The notes: generated by a model from the letters alone, not told the origin. DNA of 64,000 bases from Pseudoalteromonas peptidolytica (GCF_012641745.1 NZ_WEHZ01000008.1:62001-126000), one strand, 5' to 3'; positions 38,836 to 49,021 are shown, numbered from the stretch's first letter. Numbers and translations: made by a program.

Positions 38836-38915
38836 CGCTTGTAAGTGTTTGTTACTCAAGTCACTCTATTGCTACACTGTACCCGTTTAATTTTGAATGG
38901 AGGTAGTGAATTAGG

Positions 38916-40859
38916 ATGAAAAAGTTTCTGATATTGGCTGTTGGTTTACTCGCGACACAGGCGCTCGCAAAATCAGTAGTCCCACTTGAACACTTTAGTA
39001 AAGGCAGTGAATTTTCTGATGTACAAATATCGCCCAATGGCGAATATCTGAGCTTCATTACAAAGCGGGAGGGGAAAAACACGCTTGGCTTTTTGCAGCT
39101 AGATAAATTTAAGCTGCTCCATGCTGTTCGGTTTGACGACAACGCGCAAATAGGTCGATATGAGTGGGTTAATGACAATAGAGTGGTGCTTGAAAAACAG
39201 TACATCCGTGGCTGGAAAGATCACCCAGAATATCATGGTGAATTATTTGGCGTGAATGCAGACGGCAGCCGTGGTAAATACTTGGTTGGGTATCAAGGAG
39301 AAGGCCAAACAGGGTCGCGACTGCGTAAAGCAACTCCCCTTTACGGGACATCTTATATTCTTGACCCATTGGTTAATGACGAAGATAAGATGTTGATTGT
39401 GACTTATCCCTGGAGCGGTTCCAAAGAGCCGGTAACACGAGTGTATGAAGTGAATGTTCATACCGGTGTTAGACGCAAAGTTACGGCCTCACCAAGAAAA
39501 ATGGGGAGTTTCTTAACAGATCATCATGGCGAAGTTCGCGCTGTCGTAACACAAGATGATGATGGGTACTCATCAGTGTACACTCGCACAGCAAAACAGT
39601 CAGATTGGGTTGAGCTAAAACTTGCTGATGAGTTAGACGATTTTTGGATGCATGGGTTTGATAAAACGGGTAAATCTGTTTATCTATCAGCATCTAAAAA
39701 TGGTGAGCCGAAAGCGTTTTATCAGTTAAACTTAGAAAGTAAAGCGCTAACACATATTTTCCAAGATAAAGAAGTTGACCCAACTAAGGTGTGGGTTGAC
39801 CCGCTTGATAAATCTCCTTTTGCGATAGAACTAGATCCAGGCTATCCGACGTACGCATTTATTGATGATAATGCTAACTGGAGTCAGCGTTTGAAATCAT
39901 TGGTGGCATCGATCCCAGGTAATCAAATTCGTATTGTTAGTAGTACCAGAGATGGCGAGCAAGTCGTGGTATTTGCAAGTAGCGATACCAATCCTGGAGA
40001 TTATTATTTATATAATAGCAAAGAGAATAAGATGCGTTATCTGGCATCTGCTAGGCAATGGATAGCACCTGCAAAAATGTCCAACATGGAAGCCATCGCA
40101 TTTACCAGCCGTGACGGACTGACCATTAATGGTTATCTGACTACACCACTTGGAAAAGAGAAAAAGAACTTGCCTCTGATAGTTATGCCGCATGGTGGCC
40201 CTCATGGCCCAAGGGACTTCTGGCAATTTGATCCTGAAGTGCAAATGTTGGCAAGTCGTGGTATCGCAGTGTTACAAGTGAATTTTAGAGGCTCGGGTGG
40301 TTATGGTGAAGCATTTGAGAGACTAGGTTATCAGAAGTGGGGTAAAGAAATTCAATACGACATCATTGATGGAACCAAAGATCTAATCGCAAAGGGCATC
40401 GTAGATGACAAACGGATCTGTATTATGGGGGCAAGTTTTGGCGGTTATTCTGCATTGCAAAGCGCAATATTAGAACCTGACTTATTCCAATGCGCAGTCG
40501 GTGTTGTTGGTGTATACGATTTACCACTGATGTTTGAAGAAGGTGACGTAGCTCAGCGCAGCTCAGGGGTCGCATATTTAGAGCGTGTACTCGGGACTGA
40601 CGAAAAACAGCTAAAGGCGTTTTCGCCAAGTTACAACGCAGATAAGCTAAAAGTTCCCGTGCTTATTGTTCATGGTGGTGAAGACCAACGGGCACCTATC
40701 GAGCAGGCTGAGTCTATCATTGATGCTTTAAAAGAAGCGAAAGTACCGCATCAATATTACTTGCTGGAAGATGAGGGTCATGGGTTTTACAAACCAGAAC
40801 ATCGCTTGAAGTACTACCAAAAAGTGCTGGCATTTTTAGAGCAACCGCTGAAGCTGTAG
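38916..40859 (+). CDS. Secreted S9-family prolyl oligopeptidase-like peptidase
   Basis: Exported serine peptidase of the S9 family, 647 residues. A signal peptide ends near residue 18 (ALA-KSV). A beta propeller (about 20-370) precedes the catalytic domain. The triad is visible: Ser507 in GASFGGYSAL, Asp590 in HGGEDQRAP and His622 in DEGHGFYKPE. HGGPHGPRD forms the oxyanion loop. GGAGG precedes the ATG by about 12 bases, and AGG sits right before it. Probably cleaves peptides in the periplasm; exact specificity (dipeptidyl or acylaminoacyl) is not predictable. It ends with its own terminator. Confidence 0.93.
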   Translation: MKKFLILAVGLLATQALAKSVVPLEHFSKGSEFSDVQISPNGEYLSFITKREGKNTLGFLQLDKFKLLHAVRFDDNAQIGRYEWVNDNRVVLEKQYIRGWKDHPEYHGELFGVNADGSRGKYLVGYQGEGQTGSRLRKATPLYGTSYILDPLVNDEDKMLIVTYPWSGSKEPVTRVYEVNVHTGVRRKVTASPRKMGSFLTDHHGEVRAVVTQDDDGYSSVYTRTAKQSDWVELKLADELDDFWMHGFDKTGKSVYLSASKNGEPKAFYQLNLESKALTHIFQDKEVDPTKVWVDPLDKSPFAIELDPGYPTYAFIDDNANWSQRLKSLVASIPGNQIRIVSSTRDGEQVVVFASSDTNPGDYYLYNSKENKMRYLASARQWIAPAKMSNMEAIAFTSRDGLTINGYLTTPLGKEKKNLPLIVMPHGGPHGPRDFWQFDPEVQMLASRGIAVLQVNFRGSGGYGEAFERLGYQKWGKEIQYDIIDGTKDLIAKGIVDDKRICIMGASFGGYSALQSAILEPDLFQCAVGVVGVYDLPLMFEEGDVAQRSSGVAYLERVLGTDEKQLKAFSPSYNADKLKVPVLIVHGGEDQRAPIEQAESIIDALKEAKVPHQYYLLEDEGHGFYKPEHRLKYYQKVLAFLEQPLKL

Positions 40860-40876
40860 ACAACAAAGAATCTAAT

Positions 40877-40919
40877 AAAAGCCTGACTTTGATACTGTAT
40901 TGAAGTCAGGCTTTTTTTT
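40877..40919 (+). terminator. Intrinsic terminator of the S9 peptidase gene
   Basis: AAAGCCTGACTT pairs with AAGTCAGGCTTT (12 bp) around a 13-base loop and runs into eight Ts. Confidence 0.9.
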
Positions 40920-40948
40920 ATGGCCTTATATATATTCGGCTCAGGTTT

Positions 40949-41104
40949 ATGCCAATTTGCCTTAATGCTTGTTCGATTAGACAAAACAAATTTTTGTCTT
41001 GCCTACTGGAGGTAAATACCTCGCTGTGAGCAGGACGCGGAAGCGGTGTTATCGACAAGGTTTGCTCGCTTCAACATAGACCACTTAATAAAGATAATTG
41101 GTAT
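40949..41104 (+). repeat. Internally deleted copy of the 209-bp repeat
   Basis: ATGCCAATTT at the left and TAATTGGTAT at the right are the element ends. The right 100 bases (GACGCGGAAGCGGTGTTATCGACAAGG-type block, ACTTAATAAAGATAATTGG) match copies a and b, but the GTAAATCTGACGCTAAC block is lost, leaving 156 bp. Confidence 0.7.
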
Positions 41105-41422
41105 AAACCAAGCTATTGTAACTGCCCACACTTCACGCATTACTAATAGACACTGATTGCTAAAGACTACTTAGCCACTTGCGCTAACATTACACCCAGA
41201 TACTGCTTGTAAAAAGCCTCGAAATAACGAAAGCCCGTGTGGAATATTTCTATAATAATTTTAAACTATTGATTATATTGCTAATAAAATAAAAATGAAT
41301 TCATGATAACTTCATAAGCGACTCACCGAGCAGAGATAGTTAATCTTGTCGTCAACAGCAGGGGACAGCCTGCGAGCTCCTCTAAACAGATAAAATAATA
41401 AAGTTGATGTAAGGATTTTCTT
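41105..41422. other. Upstream region of the M16 peptidase gene, 318 bp
   Basis: Gene-free, AT-rich around 41240-41320. No ribosome site of good strength or terminator was found apart from AAGGA at 41412-41416 before the M16 start. Nothing else recognised. Confidence 0.4.
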
Positions 41423-44272
41423 ATGCTTTTAAACAAAGTAGCAATGGCAGTAATTATGGCTGCAACATTAAATGGCTGTAGTCAGTTTCAATCGTCTGAA
41501 AGCGAAAAATATGCAGGTGCAGAATTTGTTGAGCAAAAGCATATTGAACGCGGTGATATTGGTATCGCATATGAAAAGTTTGAATTAGAAAATGGCCTAA
41601 CCGTTATTCTACATGAAGACCACTCTGATCCATTAGTGCATGTAGATGTGACTTATCATGTTGGCTCTGCACGAGAAGAGCTGGGTAAGTCAGGGTTTGC
41701 TCATTTATTTGAACACATGATGTTTCAAGGCTCAAAACATGTGGCAGATGAAGAACATATTAAAATGGTGACTGAAGCGGGTGGAAAGCTAAATGCCACA
41801 ACGAATTTAGATAGAACTAACTACTTCCAAACCGTCCCTGTAAATCAGTTGGAGAAGATGCTGTGGTTAGAGTCAGACCGTATGGGGTTTTTTGCTCAAG
41901 GTATTACTCAAGAAAAGTTTGAAGTTCAGCGTGCTGCGGTAAAAAATGAACGCATGATGCGTTATGACAATGTGCCTTATGGGCAGGGTACCGAAAAGTC
42001 GCATCAAGCTCTGTATGGCTATGGACATCCTTATTCTTGGATGCCAATTGGATATATGTCGGATCTAAATAGAGCTGATGCCAACGATTTAAAAGCCTTC
42101 TTTAAACGTTGGTATGGCCCAAATAACGCGACACTAACGATTGGTGGAGCAATTAGTCGCGATGACGTGTTGCCATTGGTACAAAAATACTTTGGTTCAA
42201 TACCACGAGGCGAGGCCGTGACCAGCGCTGCAAAACAGCTAGGTACATTGAGTGAAACTCGTTTTGTGTCGTACGAAGATAATGTGTCACTGCCAATGAT
42301 CAGAAAAACCTATCCGACGGCCTATATGGGGCACCAAGATGAAGCCGCATTAGATGCGCTAGGTTATTTTATTGGCCAAGGTGAGAGTTCGATGCTGCGT
42401 CAGAAATTAGTTGATACTCAGCAAGCTGTCCATGCAAGCTCTACGCATAAGTGTTTTGAATTATCTTGTCAGATGATTATTATCGCACTGCCACACCCTG
42501 TAAGTGGTAAAACGTTGACAGCGCTAAACCAAGATATTGAAACCTTAGTGAGTGACTACATTGAAAATGACCTGACTCAAAATGACATTGAGCTATTTAT
42601 TACCAAACGAGAAGCAGAAATTGTTAGAGCGCTGCAAAGTGTGCAAGGTAAAGTGTCAATGCTTGCCGAATTTGAGACTTTCCATAACAGTCCGGACTAC
42701 TTGAGTCAGCAGCTAGCGGGTATCAGAGCGCTGAAAGTAGATGATATTAAGCGAGTATATGCTCAATATGTTGCTAACAAACCGCATACTGTGCTCAGCA
42801 TTGTACCTAAAGGTAAGCCGGAGACAGTGGCGCAACCGGACAACTATACACCAACATTTTTCGAACCAGCAGGCACTGAAACGGCAAAAGCTGAGGTAGA
42901 GTTACCTATTATCGTAGATACTTTTGACCGCAGTATAAAGCCTACCTCTGGTGCTGCAAAAACGATTACGTTACCCAAGCTTTGGAAAACAAAAACGATG
43001 AATGGTATTGAAGTGTTAGGTGCAGAAGATGCTGAAACGCCTACTACAACCTTACTATTGCAAATTCCAGCAGGTCGCTTATATGACCCAGAGCAATTAC
43101 CAGGTGTTGCATTATTAACGGTGGAAATGCTAACAGAAGCCACAACTCAACATACAAAATCAGAACTCGCTCAGCAGTTAGCTAAACTCGGTGCGGAAAT
43201 ATCATTTGATGCTAAGCCTGAGCATATTGAAATTGAGGTGTCGACTTTAACGAAGAATCTAACGCAAACATTAGCGGTGTTGGCTGAGAAGTTATTGCAG
43301 CCTAAATTTGCTGAATCAGATTTTGATCGAGTGAAAGGCCTTGTCATGGAGTACAGTAAAACAGAGCGAGATAGTGCTGACTTTCTAGCGGATAGTGCAT
43401 TAAATGAAGTGATGTATGCAAAAGGAAACTACAGTAAACCTTGGTTACCTACTGTTGACGAGCTTGCAAAGCTAGAGCTTACCGATATTAAATCCTATTA
43501 CGCCAAGCAAGTTCGCCCGCAAGGTAGTAAATTGTCGGTAGTATCTGATATGGCGCAGCCTAAACTCATTGCGGCATTGGAAGGTGCACTATCTAAGTGG
43601 CTGGGTAAAGGTGAGCTTACTATGGTTGAGGCAACACCTGCGCAGTTAGACAGCAATACGATTTACCTTGTACACAAAGAAAATGCACCTCAGGCGCAGA
43701 TCAGGGTGGCAACGCATACTGTGGCTGCAGACTTATCAGGTGAGCATTTTAAAAGTCAAATTATGAACTTTGCATTCTCAAATAGTTTTAACAGCCGTAT
43801 TACGCAAAACTTGCGAGAAGATAAAGGCTTCACCTATGGTATCCGTGGCACTTTCTCAGGAAATCGAGACACAGGACATTATGTGATTTCTTCAGGAATT
43901 AATGCTGAAAATGTGGCAGATGCACTAAACGAAATTCAACATGAATTAAAATTGGTTAGTACATCGGGGCTGACAGACAAAGAAGTGGAGTTTACAAAAA
44001 ATGCCATTGCCCAGCGAGATGCACTGAAATATGAAACACCAGCTGCGAAATTAAGTTTCTTTGCGATGATGCACGCACATAATGTTGATTCAAGTATTGT
44101 AGAAACACAGGCTAACATTATCGAAAAGGTGACTAAAAAAGAACTAAACCAATTAGCTGCTAAGCACCTTGCACCAACAAATATGACTTACATTGTAGTG
44201 GGTGACGCGCCTTCATTGACAACGCAACTAGAGGCTAAGGGCTTTAAAGTTAAAACATTAACCGTTCAATAA
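41423..44272 (+). CDS. M16-family zinc metallopeptidase lipoprotein
   Basis: Lipoprotein peptidase of the pitrilysin/insulinase family, 949 residues, two M16 half-domains pairs in one chain. A lipobox LNGC places the lipidated Cys at residue 19. The inverted zinc motif HLFEH (His94, Glu97, His98) is present, with the third ligand Glu likely in NERMMRYDN. The second half (about 490-949) lacks the motif, as is normal. Expected action: degradation of peptides of moderate length in the periplasm or at the outer membrane. It ends in a strong terminator and is convergent with the CadC-like regulator. Confidence 0.95.
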   Translation: MLLNKVAMAVIMAATLNGCSQFQSSESEKYAGAEFVEQKHIERGDIGIAYEKFELENGLTVILHEDHSDPLVHVDVTYHVGSAREELGKSGFAHLFEHMMFQGSKHVADEEHIKMVTEAGGKLNATTNLDRTNYFQTVPVNQLEKMLWLESDRMGFFAQGITQEKFEVQRAAVKNERMMRYDNVPYGQGTEKSHQALYGYGHPYSWMPIGYMSDLNRADANDLKAFFKRWYGPNNATLTIGGAISRDDVLPLVQKYFGSIPRGEAVTSAAKQLGTLSETRFVSYEDNVSLPMIRKTYPTAYMGHQDEAALDALGYFIGQGESSMLRQKLVDTQQAVHASSTHKCFELSCQMIIIALPHPVSGKTLTALNQDIETLVSDYIENDLTQNDIELFITKREAEIVRALQSVQGKVSMLAEFETFHNSPDYLSQQLAGIRALKVDDIKRVYAQYVANKPHTVLSIVPKGKPETVAQPDNYTPTFFEPAGTETAKAEVELPIIVDTFDRSIKPTSGAAKTITLPKLWKTKTMNGIEVLGAEDAETPTTTLLLQIPAGRLYDPEQLPGVALLTVEMLTEATTQHTKSELAQQLAKLGAEISFDAKPEHIEIEVSTLTKNLTQTLAVLAEKLLQPKFAESDFDRVKGLVMEYSKTERDSADFLADSALNEVMYAKGNYSKPWLPTVDELAKLELTDIKSYYAKQVRPQGSKLSVVSDMAQPKLIAALEGALSKWLGKGELTMVEATPAQLDSNTIYLVHKENAPQAQIRVATHTVAADLSGEHFKSQIMNFAFSNSFNSRITQNLREDKGFTYGIRGTFSGNRDTGHYVISSGINAENVADALNEIQHELKLVSTSGLTDKEVEFTKNAIAQRDALKYETPAAKLSFFAMMHAHNVDSSIVETQANIIEKVTKKELNQLAAKHLAPTNMTYIVVGDAPSLTTQLEAKGFKVKTLTVQ

Positions 44273-44295
44273 GTTAACCAAATTGATCCCAACCG

Positions 44296-44325
44296 TGGCG
44301 GGCACTCTGTGCTCGCCATTTTTTT
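44296..44325 (+). terminator. Intrinsic terminator of the M16 peptidase gene
   Basis: TGGCGGGCAC pairs with GTGCTCGCCA (one GU) over a TCT loop, followed by seven Ts. Confidence 0.9.
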
Positions 44326-44447
44326 AACTCGACTTTTGACAAATAAGCGCATATCCAAGTTGTATTTTCGCTAGTTACTAGGAGGATGGCAAACACGTGG
44401 TAACTGAGTAGCAATACGATGCCATCTATTATTTGTGCTGGCATGCC

Positions 44448-46586
44448 CTAGCGTTGATATAACTTAATTTCATTATGGTATCGAGAGATGTAAGAAATCA
44501 GCAGTTTGTTACCATGTGCATCTAAATAGTAGATGCTAGAGTCGGCATTGACTACGGACTTTATATCCAGAACGGTTTCAAGGGTGTTATCGTCATTAAG
44601 CTTAAATACAGACTGTCGATTATAAAGGTATATATCACCGTTAGCTGCCGTTATCATGGGTCTGACCTTTTCACCTTTCAAGTTATGGTGCAGGGCTTCA
44701 CCCGATATTAATGGGGTGACTTCGGTGGTTACAACGTTCAATAGTGCGATGTCTCGATTGCTTGATAGCGTGACAAGCTGGGTATCGTCATACCAGTCAA
44801 TACCGACAATATTGCGAGCAGGAAGAGTTGTGCTCTTTTGATCTCTGATAGAAATCACTTCAATTATCTTATCATCCGTTATTTCATGGGCGCGCAGCTG
44901 TGCCACTCGATTATTGTGTAGGCGGGTGTCACCATTTTTTTCGTTATCTGGCATCGTATATAGTATATCGAGCGAGCCTAAAGCTCTTACTTGGGCGACT
45001 TTATTCACTGTCTGCTTAACCAATATTTGCTGCTCGGCAGGATCGGAGTCAATGATTGAATATCCAGCACTCAGTTGTGTGATAGGACTATATCTATGAT
45101 GTTGGTCGATTCGAATTACAGTATATGACTCGGTGTCCTTAAAGACCGAATCTGTGTAGGCAAACTCTCCTTCTCCAAGGTAGGCCATAATCACTTCGTA
45201 GATCTTGGGTTTAGCAAAAGTTGTTGACTCGCCCGTTTTTAAATCAATGACATAACTGTCATGATCATAGCCATAAGTGGTCATGAGTAGTTGGCTCTTT
45301 GACATAGGCAAAACATAAGATGTTGGTTCTACTGCTACCCTAACAGGTGGTAGCTCAGTTAAAGTTTGCATTGAATAACGCTTAATTTCGCTGCTGTCAT
45401 GGTCAAACCACAACACTGTTTTTTGCTTAGGATCCCAATTTGCAGCCCATAACAAATGTGGATATTCAGCTAATTTCAAGGTTTTATGGCCATTGAGTGT
45501 GGTGACTAATAGCTCAACCTTATCACCAATGTTACGTGTAAAAATCAACTGTTGTGTGTCGGGGATGATTGCAAGCAGGCGATCACCAAAACCATGATTG
45601 CTGGGTGTCGTGATCCGAGTTTCTTTTTGTGTATTAAGGTCATAACGATAAATGGCTCCGAGGCTAGGTATCCCTAAATAACCTCGTCGGCTATACACTA
45701 TTTGTGCTTGGCCGAAATCAAATATTGCGTTGATAGCGCCGCCAGAGCATGGGAATAAAGCTTGATCGCGGTTAACGGTGTTTGGAGATAGGCGATGTTT
45801 GCGATATTCGCATACCGGTTGCTCTGAGTCGCGCTCGGCTTGGTGTAGATAATAAATCCAATTACTGTCAGCGGACCACCCTAAAATGGAACTGTTTGTC
45901 GGTATGCTTAGCGCCTTCTCATGTTGGGTGGTGAGATCCATCAGTCTTATCTCTCCTAGTGTATTCGCTTCATTGGTCGCGGATTTAAAGCTATAAGCGA
46001 GGTAGCGCTGATCTGGAGAGTTGTATAATTTGCCATGATGGCCTCGATACCACGAGAGTATTTGATTGTTAAATGTTGCAGCTTGTGGTGGCTGATGGTT
46101 ACGCTCAGTAGTTTGATGGGGCATCACCACATACAGGGTGATGGCAATAGCTGCCAAGACAAAACAGGTAAACGCAATAAGATAATATTTATAAGGCTTT
46201 GATGCTTTGCTTTTTTTGCAAACAGCGGTCTCTGCTTCGGGGGGCAACTCCGCTGCATCTGCTAGCGGTACAGTAAAGCTATAGCCTTTTCGGTAGTGCG
46301 TTTTAATCACTGGTTTTGGTTGCAGATCAGAAGCCAGCTGCTTTCTTAGCTCGAATATGACACGGTTAATTGTATTATCATCAACAAAGCTAAGATGCCA
46401 TACGTTTTGCGCAAGCTCTTGGCGAGTAATGATCCGGTTTTGATTTTGAATAAAATACATCAGTGCTTTGAAAAGTAATGGTTCTAGCTCTTTACTTTCT
46501 TGGGCATTACTGATGGTTTGCGTGGCTGTATTCAGTTGCCAGCATCCAATATCAATATAGTTCGGGTGTGTTGTTTCGAGATCCAT
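44448..46586 (-). CDS. CadC-like membrane transcriptional regulator with propeller domain
   Basis: Membrane-anchored regulator, 712 residues. An OmpR/PhoB-type winged helix at the N-terminus (about 10-108, with QNRIITRQELAQNVW and DDNTINRVIFELRKQLASD) is followed by one TM helix (about 133-154) and a large periplasmic beta-propeller-like domain (about 190-710) with TolB-like repeats (DSNWIYYLHQAE, DTQQLIFTRN). The topology is that of CadC/ToxR-like regulators that sense a periplasmic signal. Target genes unknown; the convergent M16 gene or upstream genes are candidates. No reliable ribosome site is visible. Confidence 0.9.
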   Translation of the reverse strand: MDLETTHPNYIDIGCWQLNTATQTISNAQESKELEPLLFKALMYFIQNQNRIITRQELAQNVWHLSFVDDNTINRVIFELRKQLASDLQPKPVIKTHYRKGYSFTVPLADAAELPPEAETAVCKKSKASKPYKYYLIAFTCFVLAAIAITLYVVMPHQTTERNHQPPQAATFNNQILSWYRGHHGKLYNSPDQRYLAYSFKSATNEANTLGEIRLMDLTTQHEKALSIPTNSSILGWSADSNWIYYLHQAERDSEQPVCEYRKHRLSPNTVNRDQALFPCSGGAINAIFDFGQAQIVYSRRGYLGIPSLGAIYRYDLNTQKETRITTPSNHGFGDRLLAIIPDTQQLIFTRNIGDKVELLVTTLNGHKTLKLAEYPHLLWAANWDPKQKTVLWFDHDSSEIKRYSMQTLTELPPVRVAVEPTSYVLPMSKSQLLMTTYGYDHDSYVIDLKTGESTTFAKPKIYEVIMAYLGEGEFAYTDSVFKDTESYTVIRIDQHHRYSPITQLSAGYSIIDSDPAEQQILVKQTVNKVAQVRALGSLDILYTMPDNEKNGDTRLHNNRVAQLRAHEITDDKIIEVISIRDQKSTTLPARNIVGIDWYDDTQLVTLSSNRDIALLNVVTTEVTPLISGEALHHNLKGEKVRPMITAANGDIYLYNRQSVFKLNDDNTLETVLDIKSVVNADSSIYYLDAHGNKLLISYISRYHNEIKLYQR

Positions 46587-47140
46587 GAAAATACCAAATT
46601 AGTGACCAGTAATATCAATTTGTTTGGGGTCTGTTGACCTTTGCTGTTTGATTTTTGTTCCTCTGATTGTGTCTTGTTCACTGCGCTCGACTTGCCGCCA
46701 AGTAATCTAAGTAAAAGTTGGGCAACAATGAACAACGCGCACTCAGGTAAATCCAAAACGCTGAGCTCTATTAGCACTTCTGCTGCGTTGCTCAACATAG
46801 GAGTAGGGTAAGGTGACTTTGTAGTAGTACATAGTCTTTATCGCCTGATTTACATAGACACACTATGCTACGTAGGCACTGCCTTGTATAAATACCACTC
46901 AAACTATTGCAACAACAAACTTGAAAGGTACACAGATCCTAATGCCGATATTATCAAAGATTTTAAAATAATATTCAGCAGTTATTACTTATATCTTTGG
47001 GAATTAACCACTGCAAGAGTTGGTTACGGTTAAAAAAGCAGTGATATTGTTGAGGTAAGTACTTTAGTGGTTGGGGTTTAATGTAAGGAAGCAACCTAGA
47101 CTAAGCAGTTGCTTCCTTGCTCCGAGTTTTCAGTTTGGGA
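46587..47140. other. 554-bp gap upstream of the CadC-like gene, with a repeat-like segment
   Basis: The segment around 46620-46800 contains GGTCTGTTGACC and CTCGACTTGCCGCCAAGTAA and a minus-strand open frame of 88 codons that lacks a ribosome site. It looks like an interspersed repeat found near other genes in this group, but no second copy exists in the window to prove it. The rest (46,810-47,140) shows no gene. Confidence 0.35.
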
Positions 47141-47683
47141 TCAATCAAGTAGTGGAAATTGCTTTGCAATCTCAGAGCCGGTACTGCTTGCTACCCATCC
47201 CTCTTGATTATTAAAAAGGCGAATTGCCGTAAACTCTGGATCACTGCCCATATCGAACCAGTGTGGTGTGTTTTCTGGCACTGAGATAAGGTCGCCCTGC
47301 TGGCACCGTACTTGGTATACCTTGTTGTTTAAGTGCAGGCAAAATAACCCTTGTCCTTTAACAAAAAAGCGCACTTCGTCTTCACTATGAGTATGCTCAA
47401 AAAGAAACTTTTGTCGTAACTCTGGGGCGCTTGGGTTGCCCTTTGCAAGTGAAATGACGTCAACAGTTTGATAGCCACCCTGCGCCTTTAGCCTTTCAAC
47501 ATCGTGTTGATAGGCATCAATAATCTCGGTTTGCGACATGTCCGAGTGGATGTCTTTTGTGGCCTGCCACTGTTCAAAGCGCACGCCTTGCTCTGCAAGT
47601 AAAGATGCGATTGTGTTTGCATCCTGCACTTGCTGTAGCGCTTGATTTGGGTTGTTTGCGGAGAAAATGGTGAGTTGACTCAT
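47141..47683 (-). CDS. mtnD: Acireductone dioxygenase
   Basis: Cupin enzyme that splits acireductone with oxygen; with Fe it gives the 2-oxo acid precursor of methionine and formate, 180 residues. The metal ligands His97, His99 and Glu103 in HTHSEDEVRF and His141 in TPHWFD match the Klebsiella enzyme spacing. It is the last gene of the mtnBCD operon and starts with a four-base ATGA overlap on mtnC. Confidence 0.97.
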   Translation of the reverse strand: MSQLTIFSANNPNQALQQVQDANTIASLLAEQGVRFEQWQATKDIHSDMSQTEIIDAYQHDVERLKAQGGYQTVDVISLAKGNPSAPELRQKFLFEHTHSEDEVRFFVKGQGLFCLHLNNKVYQVRCQQGDLISVPENTPHWFDMGSDPEFTAIRLFNNQEGWVASSTGSEIAKQFPLLD

Positions 47684-48366
47684 GAAAATGCCCCTTCATC
47701 AAAATGATCAAAATTTGATATGACTGGATGCTCTGCTGATGTTGATTGAGCATCTCTAAATAGCTGTAACGTCTTCATACCTGCTGCCTTTGCAGCATCC
47801 AGTTCTGCGACAATATCGCTTAAAAAGAGAATATGCTCTGCCTCGTACGGCAAGGTGGCAATAATGTTCAGGTATGCTGAAACTTCCTGCTTAGCGCCCA
47901 CTTTAGTATCAAAATAATCGCTGAAAAGTGCACGGATGTCACCGTAGTCAGAGTGTGCAAACAGGAGCTGTTGGGCTTTTACTGAGCCTGAGGAGTATAC
48001 ATATAAGCTTCGGCCATTAGCTTTTTGTTGGGTCAAAAACTGGTAGGCGTCTTCATACAGGTGTCCAGTAAAGTCACCATTTTTATAACCAAACTGCCAG
48101 ACAAGGCCTTGTAGTTGTTTTAATGGCGTGATTTTCTTATCAGCAGCAATCCATTCAAGCAGAGTTGTGATCACGGTATCAATATCGGCGTTAGTATTAT
48201 CCAACTCCGTTCTTACGGCACTAATTTGCTCGGCAACGTCGACGTCGTGTTGATGGTCGCGAATAAATTGTGGTAAATGCGCCGTGGCATACGGGAATAG
48301 TATCTCTTTGACAAAAGAGATGCGGGTAATGGTTCCTTCGATATCCGTTAGTATTGCTTTGATCAT
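47680..48366 (-). CDS. mtnC: Enolase-phosphatase E1
   Basis: HAD-superfamily bifunctional enolase and phosphatase that converts 2,3-diketo-5-methylthiopentyl-1-phosphate to acireductone, 228 residues. TDIEGTIT (Asp8, Glu10) is the HAD motif I typical of E1, with YSSGSVKAQQLLF (motif II) and FLSDIVAELDAAKAAGM (motif IV). Four-base overlaps link it to mtnB and mtnD. Confidence 0.96.
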   Translation of the reverse strand: MIKAILTDIEGTITRISFVKEILFPYATAHLPQFIRDHQHDVDVAEQISAVRTELDNTNADIDTVITTLLEWIAADKKITPLKQLQGLVWQFGYKNGDFTGHLYEDAYQFLTQQKANGRSLYVYSSGSVKAQQLLFAHSDYGDIRALFSDYFDTKVGAKQEVSAYLNIIATLPYEAEHILFLSDIVAELDAAKAAGMKTLQLFRDAQSTSAEHPVISNFDHFDEGAFS

Positions 48367-48977
48367 TGGCGCCCCTCCAATTTTATGCGTTCTAGTTCGC
48401 AGGCAAACAAAAATTCTAGGCCTTCAATATGGCGACGGGTTTCTTGCACTGATTGTCCAACTGCATACAATCCATGCCCTCGTATTAATACACCATGTCT
48501 TATCGGTGTAGTCTGATGACGTTGAGCCACGTATTGTGCCAGTCGCTCGATGTCCTGGTCGTTGTCAAAAATAGCAATAGATAAGGTTTCTTCATGTGAT
48601 TGAATACCGGACAGTGACTTTTGCATTTCATAACCGCAGATCTGTAGTTGCTCGCCTTTTATGTAGCGTGATAATACTGTCGCAGCGACTGAGTGAGTAT
48701 GCAGAATACACTGTGCGTGGTCGCATAGTGCATATAACTTAAGGTGCAAAGCCGTCTCGGCGGAAGGTTTACCACTGCCCGCAACTATGGCACCCTCAGA
48801 GTTTAATTCTAAAAATTGTTCAGGGGTTAATTTGCCTTTATCAAAGCCGCTGGCCGTGACAACAAAGCCAGAGTCTGTTTTGATAGAAAAATTACCACCA
48901 GTCGCGGGAACCCAGCCTTGCTGAGCAACCCAAGCTCCTGCTTCGATAAGCGCGAGTTTTGCGGCTTGTGTGTGCAT
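48363..48977 (-). CDS. mtnB: Methylthioribulose-1-phosphate dehydratase
   Basis: Zinc-dependent dehydratase of the class II aldolase fold that removes water from 5-methylthioribulose-1-phosphate, 204 residues. Zinc ligands are His93 and His95 in CILHTHSVAATVLSRY and a later His in RGHGLYAVG; SAETALHLKLY precedes. An AGGTG ribosome site lies before the ATG. It is first in the mtnBCD operon and diverges from the aminotransferase gene. Confidence 0.95.
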   Translation of the reverse strand: MHTQAAKLALIEAGAWVAQQGWVPATGGNFSIKTDSGFVVTASGFDKGKLTPEQFLELNSEGAIVAGSGKPSAETALHLKLYALCDHAQCILHTHSVAATVLSRYIKGEQLQICGYEMQKSLSGIQSHEETLSIAIFDNDQDIERLAQYVAQRHQTTPIRHGVLIRGHGLYAVGQSVQETRRHIEGLEFLFACELERIKLEGRQ

Positions 48978-48997
48978 ATCTTACACCTATAAATTAA

Positions 48998-49021
48998 ATG
49001 CGTTTGGACGGCTATGCATCT
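48998..49021 (-). promoter_or_regulatory. Putative MetJ box array between mtnB and the aminotransferase gene
   Basis: On the minus strand AGATGCAT, AGCCGTCC and AAACGCAT are three adjacent 8-mers matching AGACGTCT at 5, 6 and 5 of 8 positions. Weaker than the mtnK/mtnA array; support comes mostly from location. Confidence 0.35.

Noticed and set aside
46532..46798. 88-codon minus-strand open frame upstream of the CadC-like gene
   Set aside because: No ribosome site, overlaps the start of the real gene and low-complexity repeat-like sequence.
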